Positions 1 to 10,700 of a stretch of 64,000 nt of DNA are shown here, piece after piece. The notes below the pieces were generated by a model. It was not told the origin of the DNA. It saw only the letters and a list, made by a program, of their open reading frames with translations, and did not search any database. Where the stretch lies: the NCBI GenBank assembly GCA_004802725.1, contig SGPM01000073.1, forward strand, positions 1 through 64,000, given 5' to 3'. This stretch comes from Antrodiella citrinella (Eukaryota; Basidiomycota; Agaricomycetes; Polyporales; Steccherinaceae). Position 1 is the first letter of the stretch, and every line of letters begins with the position of its first letter. The translations under genes and the position numbers were made by a program.

Positions 1-420
1 AATTTACTATTTATTTATCCTTTATTTGCTATTTTTACTGTTTGTTACATGGCAGCGCTTATATAAGCGTCTCGAAGTAAGAAACCGTATAGAACGGGTT
101 CTTTACCTACCCTTTCACCGGTAGATACTTACCGACCGTTAATTACACCCCCTTATACTTTCTCACCGAGCCCTAGAGCGCGACGTACCGAGGCGCGTCA
201 GGCGGGCGCTTCTTGTACCTGGCAAGTGCTGTCACAAACGTCCAACGCCACCGTATTCAAGTTGAAGTTACTCGACCTTGGCTCGACTCGTCGTTGTGGA
301 AAAACTCTTGGAAAAGTTCATAGGGTCTCTGTCTGTAAAGGTGAATCGTCAGATACACGTTGAACGCTTGCCATTAACTCAGACTGCTAGTGCCACCGCA
401 GTGGTCATTAATTTCAGATC
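1..420. other. Intergenic, no gene recognised
   Basis: This is the leading sequence before the Rsm22-like gene. The first 60 bases are AT-rich and the rest is ordinary composition. An open frame runs from 278 into the Rsm22 exon, but its N-terminal part does not resemble a mitochondrial presequence, so it is probably 5' leader. Nothing else can be supported here. Confidence 0.5.
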
Positions 421-2669
421 AATGCTCCGTACTTTTGCAACGAGTACTGTGCGGCTCGCAGCAACGCGTACACCATCTAGACATGCTTTCCATTCTACCT
501 CTCATGCAGCGTCTCAGCAACCCAATGCCCCCTTAGACTTGGATCCGTCCTTTCGGGCATTACTCAACGACGTGGATCTGTCGGTGCTGAAGCATATGGG
601 CCGCCATGCCGCTGAATCGACAATGGCACCAGGTCCCCGGGAGCTGGAGGTATTTCCAGACCTCGTTGAAACGCAGGAAGACTACATGACAGCCGCGGAA
701 CTCGACGTACAGGATGAGGAAGAGCTCGACACGAAGGCAAAACGAAAATCTCCGGCCGCGCTCTTTGGTAGCCAAAGCATCGGATCTGTCGTCGTGCCAC
801 TGGAATTGCAAGATGCCATTACACGTCTGATCTCAGGTAAGCTCTTTTGTGTACATTGATTCGACCATTCTGATCCATTTTCCGCGTAGCCTCTGACAAG
901 TCGATGCTACACGTCGATGCCAAACGGCTGTTCTTGTCAGACGAGTCAAATGAGGACCCTGATTGGGACACTTCTTACGACACGAAATACAAATCCCGGA
1001 AGGCTGGCGCACGTCATGAAGCGCGCGATGGTACTGCGTTTGCCTCTATCGCTCTCCCGGCCCATTATTCCGCTATTTCTGCAGTATTGGACCATGCCAA
1101 ACTGAGGCTGGGTCCCAATTGGAATGTGGAGCATATCATAGATTGGGGGGCTGGTTCGGGCAGCGCGCTCTGGTACGTTGCTTTCCAGACGCACCCTATT
1201 GCCACCGCTTACCGCTCATTTAGGGCTTCAATGCATTGCTTCCAAAAGCCGCCTTTAACTGCAAATGAAGACGTCCTTCTGGAAGATACCCCGCAGATAT
1301 CAAATACCAGCGTAGCGTCGTATCTTGGGATCGACAAGCGCGACGGTCTGGTGAGCATAGGCCAGAAACTGGTAGATAGTGAGTTTCTCCTTCTCTCTGT
1401 TTGAAGCTCTCTGACGAATCGTTCTGCAGGTGTTTCCGACGGCACGTCTATCTCATGGAAAAGATCGTATCACGGCGCCGAAAAGCCGGTTCGTTCAAAC
1501 GGTGAAATCCTTGCGATTTCTGCTTTCACAATGTCGACACTACCGACACCACTGGCGCGGAAAGCGCTAGTAAAGGAGATGTGGGAGAGTGGTGCAGAGA
1601 CTATCGTTAGTTTGATTGGCTCCTTGACGTTAGCTCAAGTAGACTCACTGTGTTATTTCACACAGGTTCTGATCGACCACAACACGAAAGCTGGTTTTGT
1701 CAACGTTGCGGAAGCTAGGGAGTTTTTACTCAAGCAGGGTCGTAAAGTGAACGAAATCCCGGAGGCCTTTGACGGAGAATGTCATGTCATCGCGCCGGTA
1801 CGCTTCTTCGTGCCTCGACTATGGCTGTCTCACAGGGATTGTTTTTGTATGAAGTGTCCACACGACGGAGCGTGTCCCATTTACTTCTCAGGCTCTACTA
1901 GGAATGTGTGCGGCTTCAGTCAACGGCTGCAACGGCCAGATTTCTTGCGTTGGACGAAACACTCAGGTGTTGGTCATGAAGATATCGGTTACTCGTATGT
2001 GGTCATCCGTCGCGGTCCCAGGCCTGTACGAAGTATTACCACAGTTGGGCGCGTAGGACAGGTCGGACAACGCGAAGAAGCGAAACAACGACTGGCGCAA
2101 CAGCCGGTGGTAGAGCTTGTCATGGACGGGGTCAACCTTGCCGAGCACCGTATTGAGGAGGAAGCAGACTTGGATGCCGCAGCTTTGGACCTCGCGGAAC
2201 CCATGTTGTCTGCGGAAGATCTTGAAGCCACCCTAAGGGCAGAAGCGTATAACTGGCCCAGACTTGTGTTCCCGCCAATGAAGAAAGCTGGACATATCAT
2301 CATTGATGGGTGCACGTCAGAAGGTAATTGTTACTCTGCTATCTGAATTTCATTCGGTTTGCTCACGTTGATGCAGGTAAAATCATGCGTCTNACCGTTC
2401 CCAAATCTCAAGGCAAGCAGCCGTTCTACGATGCGCGCAAGTCCGAATGGGGTGATATTTTCCCTCATGATCCTAAGAATACTCCACAAATTCGCTTCGA
2501 AGCCAAANTGCTGAATGCCAATAAGATTTGGAATGGGCCGGATGCTACTAAGCAGAAAAAGAAGACACGAGCAACCCCGGAAGCGATGCTCAACAGCGAG
2601 ATAGAGAGAGAGAAGGGGAGGGTGAGGGAAGAGAGGAAAGCTGCACGTATGAATCGAAATGGTCTATGA
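421..2669 (+). CDS. RSM22: Rsm22/METTL17-like mitochondrial ribosome assembly methyltransferase
   Basis: Rsm22 (METTL17 in animals) acts in the mitochondrial matrix and is needed for small-subunit mitoribosome assembly. Six exons are inferred: 421-836, 890-1378, 1430-1605, 1666-1797, 1855-2323 and 2377-2669. The chosen ATG opens a Ser/Thr/Arg-rich presequence (MLRTFATSTVRLAATRT). Family hallmarks are the SAM-binding region IIDWGAGSGSALW, the cysteine block APCPHDGACP that forms only when the 1798-1854 intron is removed, VCGFSQRLQRP, and the stretch KHSGVGHEDIGYSYVVIRRG. Cysteines in this block bind an iron-sulfur cluster in characterised homologues. The C-terminus is charged (many Glu, Arg and Lys). 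The gene converges on the uL1m gene with a gap of about 200 bases. Two N bases fall in the last exon; the one at 2393 is the third base of a CTN leucine codon. Identity is secure; the exact 5' end is less so. Confidence 0.9.
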
Positions 2670-2876
2670 GAGTGTATTTTGTGGTCTNGTACCCGCCGCN
2701 GACTCCGTCTGGTTTCCAGACCAGTATTTTGTTTTTGGATCACCACTTACTCTCGCTATCCTTGATCACCACTCACTCTTGCTNTCTGCACATCACTTCG
2801 CATTTACTAATCATGTATCATTATTACGATACTATACTATGGATTCGAACGTAATAGACACCCTGGAAACGCAGCC

Positions 2877-4017
2877 TCAGAAGTCGGAGACTTGGATCCC
2901 TGGTCCTCGNGGTGAGCTCAGCATTACTTTCGTGATGGAGTTTACTGGTGAATGCAATGAGCTCAAGTGATGGACTGGACATAAAGAAACACCTACCTGG
3001 TTTCGGAGCACTATTCGAGTCTTTCTCGGCAGCGGGATCGCGGACGTTACCAGTAGCCTTCTTCACCGTGTTTAAGAAATAACGGATGTTCTTCACGACG
3101 TCTTCTACCGGATAATGCATCTAGGTCATGATGTCAGAACTGCGACGAGAATGCAGGAAAAGANAGAAAATACCTTGGCGACTGGGGCACGAATAGTNCC
3201 GGCTTTGTCACCTTTCCACTCACTGGTGCCTTTCAGGCGACGAATGTAGTCTCCAATATCCTCAGTTACTGTTCCTCGACGCTCTGAAGGCATCAGACCT
3301 CTGGGACCAAGAAAACGGCCTAGTTTCGGTGTGATATTCCGGATAAGAGCTGGTGTACACAGGAACAGTGTAGCTTGGTGACGACCACTAACGACCTGAG
3401 GGTCACATTGTTAATATTTCTCCTGCAACAACAAGATCTGTGACTTACACCATCAACAAGCTCTGGTCCACCGACGATATCCGCTCCTGCCTTCCTTGCT
3501 TCGTCCGCTTGCCTTCCTTCCGCGAACACCAATATACGATCCTTGGACACCGACTTGGGTTCTCTCGGAAGCGCGTAACGACCTTTGGGGATAGCTGAAC
3601 CTTTGCCCATAGCGGTCTTTATTACCAGTTCATACGTGGAATTCGGTGACGTGACTTCGACAGCCTATACTAGAAATAAGTACAAGAGTTTCAAGGCCAA
3701 AGATGTACTCACACGTAGAACAGCAATTGCATCGGCAAGCGTCATCTTTTCTGGGTCATAGATGCTCTTCTTCGCTTTGAGTGCCCTTTTGCGAGCTTTG
3801 GCAGCCTGCTGCTTCTTCGTGAGTTCGGGGATCTTCTTCGTGTTCTGACGAGCCTTGCGGGCCAAAGCCGGTTGACCGCTATGGAAGAGGCGTGGCAGGA
3901 ACAAATTCTGTTGGTTATGAGCAATAAGTTCGCACAAAAGAGTAGCAGAAAATTCACCGATCCACCAGGAATGCCTATGCATTGTCGACATTGTGAACGC
4001 AACGCGTTGAGCAACAT
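2877..4017 (-). CDS. MRPL1: Mitochondrial large-subunit ribosomal protein uL1m (MRPL1)
   Basis: This is the L1 protein of the mitochondrial large ribosomal subunit, which forms the mobile stalk near the E site. The first exon (4017 down to about 3958) starts MLLNALRSQCRQCIGIPGGS and splices in phase to NLFLPRLFHSGQPALARKAR, together a basic mitochondrial presequence. Later exons carry the typical L1 features: MTLADAIAVLR, ILVFAEGRQADEARKAGAD, the signature PKLGRFLGPRGLMPSERRGT, YPVEDVVKNIRYFLNTVKKATGN, and the last exon ITKVMLSSPRGPGIQVSDF before the stop at 2877. About five short introns are implied. Three N bases (2910, 3164, 3198) lie within the gene span. It is head to head with mL40 (209 bases between starts) and convergent with the Rsm22-like gene, so three mitoribosome genes are adjacent. 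Confidence 0.9.
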
Positions 4018-4226
4018 ACTGGCGAGATTGGAAGTTACTGACGGCGGTCACAATTATTTGGTCGGAATAGCGTAGCGGAGGCGCCTCGGCTAGCTCCGTT
4101 GACGTGCGGAGCTCAAAATATTTACCACTGCTTTCGGGTTTTGCTGTCGAGTGCAAGAGCGTACTACCTCTAGACCGTCATTACCGCAAGAACACGTCGT
4201 ATTTCGCGTTCTAAACCGTCTGCATC
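4018..4226. promoter_or_regulatory. Divergent promoter between uL1m and mL40
   Basis: This 209-base gap separates the starts of two mitochondrial large-subunit ribosomal protein genes transcribed in opposite directions. No clear TATA box is visible. Shared regulation is inferred from the head-to-head layout only. Confidence 0.4.
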
Positions 4227-4790
4227 ATGGCGTCCACACTTCTCGCGTTTCGGTATACCAGCCCACCATTGCGGGTCTCCCAGATGTCTGTTCGGTGCAT
4301 CGCTAGGGAGGTCGTCACTTCAGACCCAAGAACAGACATTATCCGTCGTGCTCTCTACCCTTCCAACTTGCGGAATCGAGCATCACCCACTGGCGGCTGG
4401 AACCCCGATGTTGCACGGAGACTTCAGCGCGCGATACCCTCGGTGCAGGCCCACGAAACCATCGAGCGAGCGTGGCTGCTACACCAGCGCCATGTCCGTC
4501 GAACCCGTCAAAGTGAGTTGGACAAGAAGTTCCAATGCATGCGAGCCGCCATGGAGAAGCTACGGGAACTTGATCCAAAGCTCTACCGAGCGGCAAACGA
4601 AGTGGAGGATCCGAGGGCACGGACTGAGGAGGAGGCGGAGTTGCTAAAGACGATGAAGGGTCCAGAGAGGAAGGCGATGGAAGCGAGGATACGTGGGCTA
4701 TTCCCTCGGGAGCTCCGTATGCCTACAGACACACCATCTAAGGATGGATGGAACTATGACTGGATGCCTTCGACGAGAGCAGTCCTATAA
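4227..4790 (+). CDS. MRPL40: Mitochondrial large-subunit ribosomal protein mL40 (yeast Mrpl28 family)
   Basis: This single-exon gene encodes 187 residues. The N-terminus (MASTLLAFRYTSPPLRVSQM) is basic and hydroxylated, as expected for mitochondrial import. The middle is helical and charged, and the C-terminal block FPRELRMPTDTPSKDGWNYD matches the conserved signature of mL40 proteins. The protein is a structural component of the mitochondrial large ribosomal subunit in the matrix. Lack of introns is unusual next to its intron-rich neighbours. Its 3' end faces that of CSN2, with about 160 bases between the stop codons. Identification rests mainly on the C-terminal signature and on the adjacent mitoribosomal genes. 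Confidence 0.8.
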   Translation: MASTLLAFRYTSPPLRVSQMSVRCIAREVVTSDPRTDIIRRALYPSNLRNRASPTGGWNPDVARRLQRAIPSVQAHETIERAWLLHQRHVRRTRQSELDKKFQCMRAAMEKLRELDPKLYRAANEVEDPRARTEEEAELLKTMKGPERKAMEARIRGLFPRELRMPTDTPSKDGWNYDWMPSTRAVL

Positions 4791-4952
4791 GTGAGTGCTA
4801 TTCTCAGCTCAGTTCGTGTCTCCTACTAATTATGGTTCCTGTAAATCAGGCTGTAACGACGCTCGCTGGGTCCGCCGTGCGATATGCACAAAACTATGAT
4901 TCCGATATATAACGACATCATACTAATACAATGGGTACACAAACATTTGGGC

Positions 4953-6973
4953 TTAGAAACGATCCCAAGGGTTACTACCGCCGCCATAGAAATCAGATGA
5001 CATGCCGGACATCCCTTCTCCAGGTCCTCCTCTCGCACTTGCGCTGGGATTCTTACCTACCACTGCCGTGTGAATGCCTTCCAATGCATCGGCCCATTTC
5101 TCCAGCGCCTTGTACCGTTGCTTTTCCAGCACTTGCCTGTGAGGTATTATGAGCGAACAACGACGGGAAAAGGCCATGGCAGGACGCACTTCTTGTCAAG
5201 CTCCAGTCTCATCCCGACTTGGTCAATGCGACCTTCGACCTTGCCTTCTAAGATGAGGTTGATGAGAAGTTCCTCGACTTCGTCCTTCTCTACGTTCAAT
5301 TGCTGAAAAACCAAAAGTCAGCGCCATTACTGGGACATCAATGTATAGACGTACCTTGGCCAAGAATGTTAATTCTAGTCGGGTGTATGGCTTTATGAGA
5401 TCAATCAAGTACTGCGTTCGCAAGCTTCGGAGAAGCTCTCCAATGTATGACTTGATGAAAGCATCGTCCATGATTGTGCTACGGTTGTCTGAGGATTCAA
5501 TCCATGAGTACCAGCAAAAGCTCTCCGGAAGAGACAGACATACCACGTAGAATCTTCTCAGCTGAGTGCACTTCTCGTCGTTGGTACGCGTCTACCAAGT
5601 CTGTCATGGCCTTGATTTGAGGATCGTTCTTGTACCTGTGATATCACAACTGTCAACAACCGCAGTCCATGGCAAAATGTATCAAACTGACGGCTTGGTT
5701 TCTTGACTGTCGAAAGGGTTGACCTCACTTCCTGTGAGCATATTGGCAAGTACTAAGTACTTGAGGACTTGGATACGCTGTGGCGAACCAGCCTCGTCGT
5801 AATTCCGGAAAGACTCGAAGAAGTCTTCGCTTGCTCGATTCCATTGACCTACAAAAGGTCAATCTCAGAATCAAAATGCCATGTGAACGAACGCACGCTC
5901 TCCCATCCACATCTTGCCGCCACATTCCTTGATGACGCCCATAATCCGAGGATGAGGGATAGCCGATCGTACTGCATTCGAGGCGTTGTAGATTTCCTAA
6001 AGACCGGATGAGACAACCAAACTGTTGAACATGCCTTGCCACGTACCTTTAGCTTCTTGAAGTTCTTCGTCTCGTTGTACATCTGAATCTCCAATGCATA
6101 GATCTCGAGCAACTGAGTACCTTTCTGAGCAACGTCTTCGCCATCCACACCAGCCGTCGTGTAGTGTAGGTCCCGGATAAGCTGAATTGCTGCTTCAGCG
6201 AGATATTTGGATAATCACAGACGCAGCGCTCACCCTTGACAGTCGCGTATATTCTTTGCGATCAAGCCACAGTTTGGCAAGCTTGAGATTCGTTTTCACC
6301 GAGAGGCGCTGTGTGAACTAGTGAGCAAGCGCGCGATGCAGCCTTGCAGAGGAGACGTACCTCATTCTTGGCTTCCACCAAGGCCTTCTTCGTAGCTTGG
6401 TAAAACCTTTCCAGAGTGTCAACTTCCACAGGTCCTCCCTTTCCACCACCAACATAATCAAGGATGCCGTTGATCGTTTTCTCAGAGTAGTTGCGCGTTA
6501 CCGCCGACTTGGTGTAAGTCAGCAGCTGAGTGTAGGTTTTCAGTGCTTCACTTGGTCGGTGAAGGTTGAGGAAAAGGAGCTTGGTAGACTGTTTCAGTGC
6601 CTTGAATCCCCTGCAAACAAACCGGGGTCATGAGGATCGCACTAGGATATGATTGATTTCAAGAGACGCACCAGTCGCCTTTCTCTTCCTCCTGATCGAC
6701 AATTGCTTTGAACTCTTTCAAAGCCTGCTCTGGCGTATCCTCTTTCTTGGCTAAAACATCATGAGTATCACCACCCTCGCAAAGATGTGAAAACATACAC
6801 TTGGCGGTATAGTACATATTTTCCACATCCGCGCTTGCTGTCTCATTCCCCTCCTCTTCATCGGAGTAGTCGAAGCCGTAGTCCTGTACAATGTAAGACA
6901 ATCATATGCACACGACGAAATCTCTCACCTCATCGTCGCTACCTTGCATGTAATCGGCATCATCGTCATCCAT
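4953..6973 (-). CDS. CSN2: COP9 signalosome complex subunit 2 (PCI domain)
   Basis: CSN2 is a scaffold subunit of the COP9 signalosome, which removes Nedd8 from cullin-RING ligases in nucleus and cytoplasm. The start [15 protein letters not shown] joins [20 protein letters not shown], then ENMYYTAK; this acidic N-terminus followed by an ENxYYxAK helix is typical of CSN2. Downstream exons hold TPR-like helices ([54 protein letters not shown]), then the PCI region ([40 protein letters not shown], and a winged-helix part with [20 protein letters not shown]). A Gly/Ser-rich tail ends at 4953. About ten introns interrupt the gene. It converges on mL40 and is divergent from FAB1 across a 750-base intergenic region. 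Confidence 0.92.
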
Positions 6974-7724
6974 TGCGGCAAAGGCGGTTCTTCAACAATT
7001 CCAACGTCTAACATTGATGAAATCAGTGTCAAATGGATGCAAGCGGATTGGGTATGTCATACCTGTGTGTGGTAAGAGGTTCCCGTAGAATACAGTACCT
7101 TATGTAGTCCAGACTCCAAAGTCAGCACTATAGGTAGTAGGGTATGTCTTTTTTTTTTTTTATGTCGAGAGGACGCGCCGCCACACACGCGTCGATCATC
7201 TGATCACAGGATTATGTAAATGTAAATTTCACGTGACATGCACGTCGGCGGTGTTGGATTGGTCGTGGACGCGTGAATCAGAACAGCAGAACGACAGCGT
7301 CGCGTAGCTTGCTCCAAACTTACAGCCAATAGCCCATGTTGTTTGTCTTGTACTGCATGTTATTTTGTTGAGCTCGTCCAATTTCGTCATCACTCAGTAA
7401 ACCACGTGTACGGACAGAGAACATGCCCGAATCTTCGCGCAGCGAGGGATCATAAGCTCCTATGTGCGACGAATCTCCTACTGATCATGGTATGCCGAGT
7501 GCGTAACGTACTGTAACTAAACGACGTAAGTTCGAGTTGAGTTCGAGGACCAGTTCGTGGTGAGCACGGGCCGGGAAGGGACCCCGGCTCCATCTGCCGG
7601 AGTTGTGTGGCGTCTCAGCTCAATGCAACTATTAGTGAGCTGCTAAAATATAGTCTTCTCAATGCTATCCATGTCCTGAACGCCTTGCTACGACCATTCA
7701 CGAACTTATCCTTATACTACTACC
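6974..7724. other. Divergent intergenic region between CSN2 and FAB1
   Basis: This gap of about 750 bases carries no supported gene. It holds a run of Ts near 7148-7160, a CACGTG-like CACGTGA/CACGTGT pair (about 7232 and 7403), and is presumed to contain promoters for both flanking genes. Confidence 0.4.
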
Positions 7725-10700
7725 ATGGACAACTTCGGTTCTCCAAATCCCTATCTTGGCAGTGCATCGTCCTCCAGGTCTCACAGTAGCAGCAAATTCG
7801 ACGACGTCACCAGCCTCACTTCCTTCAATCCATTCTCTGAAGAAGATGAGAACGACCAATCGTCGTATGCCCTTGTCTCCTCACTATTTTCGAGAGTCAA
7901 GAACACATTGGCCGCACCATTAACCACGACAACTGCCCCCATCAACACTACGGTGCCAAGTGCACAAAGTCAGAATGGTCCTGTATCAACTGCGGATGCT
8001 CGACGCCCCTCGCTGCTTAACTCAAACTCTAATGCATCCAACAAGTCTAATACCGATCGCCCCAACACTCTCAACCTCAGAGCTGCAAACCCAGCAGCCC
8101 CGCTGGTATCCCTGACGCCTGTAACATCAGAAACTCCGTCGTACGTTGATTTCGAAAGGACGCCTTCTCAAGGAGGCTCGATATATTCCCCGGAGACTGC
8201 AGATGGTGGTGGAGGATATGGTACGGCAATTCCAGGCTTTCCTATCCCTGATAGCGATGCCAGAAGCATTCGTACAACTACAAGCATCAAGCGGTCTGCT
8301 TCTGTGTCCAAAGTCATTCGTCGGATTCGTGGTGAAGGTACGTAACACTGTGGAGTATTTGGGGTATTGTTCTTGATAGAGAGCAGGCTTATCGAAGGAC
8401 TATTGGATGGATGACGCGTTGTGCAAGGAGTGTTATGACTGCAAGTCTGTGTTCACGGCTTGGCGAAGGAAACATCATTGTCGAATATGCGGTAAGCCTT
8501 TACATGCTCCGTTTGAGACGTCACCTTACCGTTTTATTCAGGTCAGATATATTGCTCGAGATGTGCTTCTAACATCATCAAAGGTGCACGCTTCGGCCAG
8601 GAGGGTATGGTGCGAGTCTGCAACCTGTGTCTTGAGAAGTTGGCCAAAGGAGATGACGACGACGACGACGATAGACGATCTATCATATCATCCTTCACAT
8701 CCCCTTTCGCAGCGCACCAACTAGGCGCAGATCCCAAGTTCTCCGGTCTCGCACGTATTCCCCAGTCACCATTTGCAGCGTCACAGATGTTCGGTCGAAG
8801 CGATTCATTCAGTTTGTTCTCGATTGCAGAAACGAGACGACCTCGTTCCGGCTCTGAGGAGAGCGGTTTCGGGTCGCGACCCATCACACCTGGGGAGGAT
8901 CCACGAGACGACCGCTTTGTTCCCCTCAACCCAGTACCATTCCGCCGTGCTCTCACAGAGGAAGAGAGAGACCCAGTTTCCCTATCCGATCAATTCAGGC
9001 ATGACCAATCTCCTTCTGGTGCTGGTTCAAATACTCCTATTGATTTTCCTGTCACCGTACCCGTGTCTATGGAGGGTATGAGCTCTGTGGCTTTTCCTGC
9101 TAGTTCACCCGATCAGCAGCAATTTGGTTCTGAGACCCCTGGGTTCTCAAGGTCGAGATATAACTCTTACGCAGATTTCGACGGTGGCACGTTCATTCGG
9201 AGCCGTGTCCAAAGTCGGCTGGTCGATCTTAATGTCGCGGAGCCTGGCTGGCGTGTCAGGAGAGAGAGCACAGCGTGAGCATTATTTACTCATCTACTTC
9301 TGGTATCAACGCTAACATCGTTTTAGATACGCCCAGGAACTGAACACGCTATCGATGTTTCACTTGCGCATCATGCTGAGACAAATGCTCACTGCAGAAG
9401 TGGTTCCAAACATGAAGGAGTGGGAAGAGACGCTGCTCAAATTAGCTCTTCGCATCGCCCGTGAGCTAACCTTCACCGCGCATCCGCATCGTCAAGGAGC
9501 AGATATGGACGTCAGACGCTATGTCAAGATCAAGAAGATACCCGGAGGCTCTCCATCAGACTCAGAATACGTGGACGGCGCCGTCATCACGAAGAATGTG
9601 GCCCACAAGCAAATGTCAAGGTTGCAGCGTAACCCCCGTGTCATGCTGGTCACCTTTCCCTTGGAGTTTCATCGCATAGAGGGCCAGTATATGCATTTTG
9701 GGCAGATTTTTCGCCAGGAGAAGGAGTATCTGGGTAACTTGGCTAGCCGTATAGCCGCTCTTCGTCCACACGTCGTACTGGCGGAGAAGTCGGTATCCCG
9801 CCTGGCTCTCGACGCACTTGCTAGTCATAAGATCGCCGTAGCTCGCACGGTCAAGCCGTCTGCAGTACAGTTCGTTGCACGAATGACACAAGGTGATGTC
9901 TTCTCTTCCATGGACAAGCTGGCCCTGGAACCACATCTTGGTCACTGCGCTCGCTTCCGCATTCAAACCTTCGATCACCCCCTCATACCAGGACGTCGTA
10001 AGACTTTTATGCGCTTCGAAGGTTGCAATAGGGAGATGGGATGTACTATCATCCTGCGAGGTGGTGATATAGATACACTGAAGCGGATAAAGAAGGTCAC
10101 CCGATTCCTTGCCTTCATTGTACGCAATCTGCGTCTGGAGACTCATCTGTGGAAAGACTCGGTCATCACACTTCCGAAGTTGACGACGACCGCCACCCCT
10201 GCGCCTCCCAGCACCGACCCAGAGACATCACGCTCCAATGAGTTCGTATTCAGTCCTACACAGTCGTACAATCATGTCGACCGCATGGCGGAGGCAGAGA
10301 ATCTCCCATCTTTTGCGAAGAATGCTATGGACGAGGACCTTCCGGATGAAGACGCAGAGCGGCTAAGGCTTTCGAAGCGCATCGAGGAGTCTCTCGAGCC
10401 CTACCGCAGGACCTTCATCTCCGTATCAGCGACATTGCGTTTCCTCCCTCCTTATCCCATCAGGCGAATGAAGGAGTTGGATGACGAGCTTATCAAGGCC
10501 AAGCAAGAATGGGAGGATGACTTGATCAGGAGAGAAGAGAAAGCACCCACCTCCGCCCACATGCAGGAGGCTACAGTCACAGATCAGTCGTTGCCGCCGA
10601 CCATTATGCTTCCGACCGCTGAGGATTCCACGAGCGACCTTGCAGCGCAAATCGAGTCTCTACCTATCCCTGAAATACCCCCCAGTCCGACCCCTGGAGG

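Noticed and set aside
278..420. Earlier start of the Rsm22-like gene at 278
   Set aside because: The upstream extension does not look like a mitochondrial presequence, whereas the ATG at 421 opens one directly.
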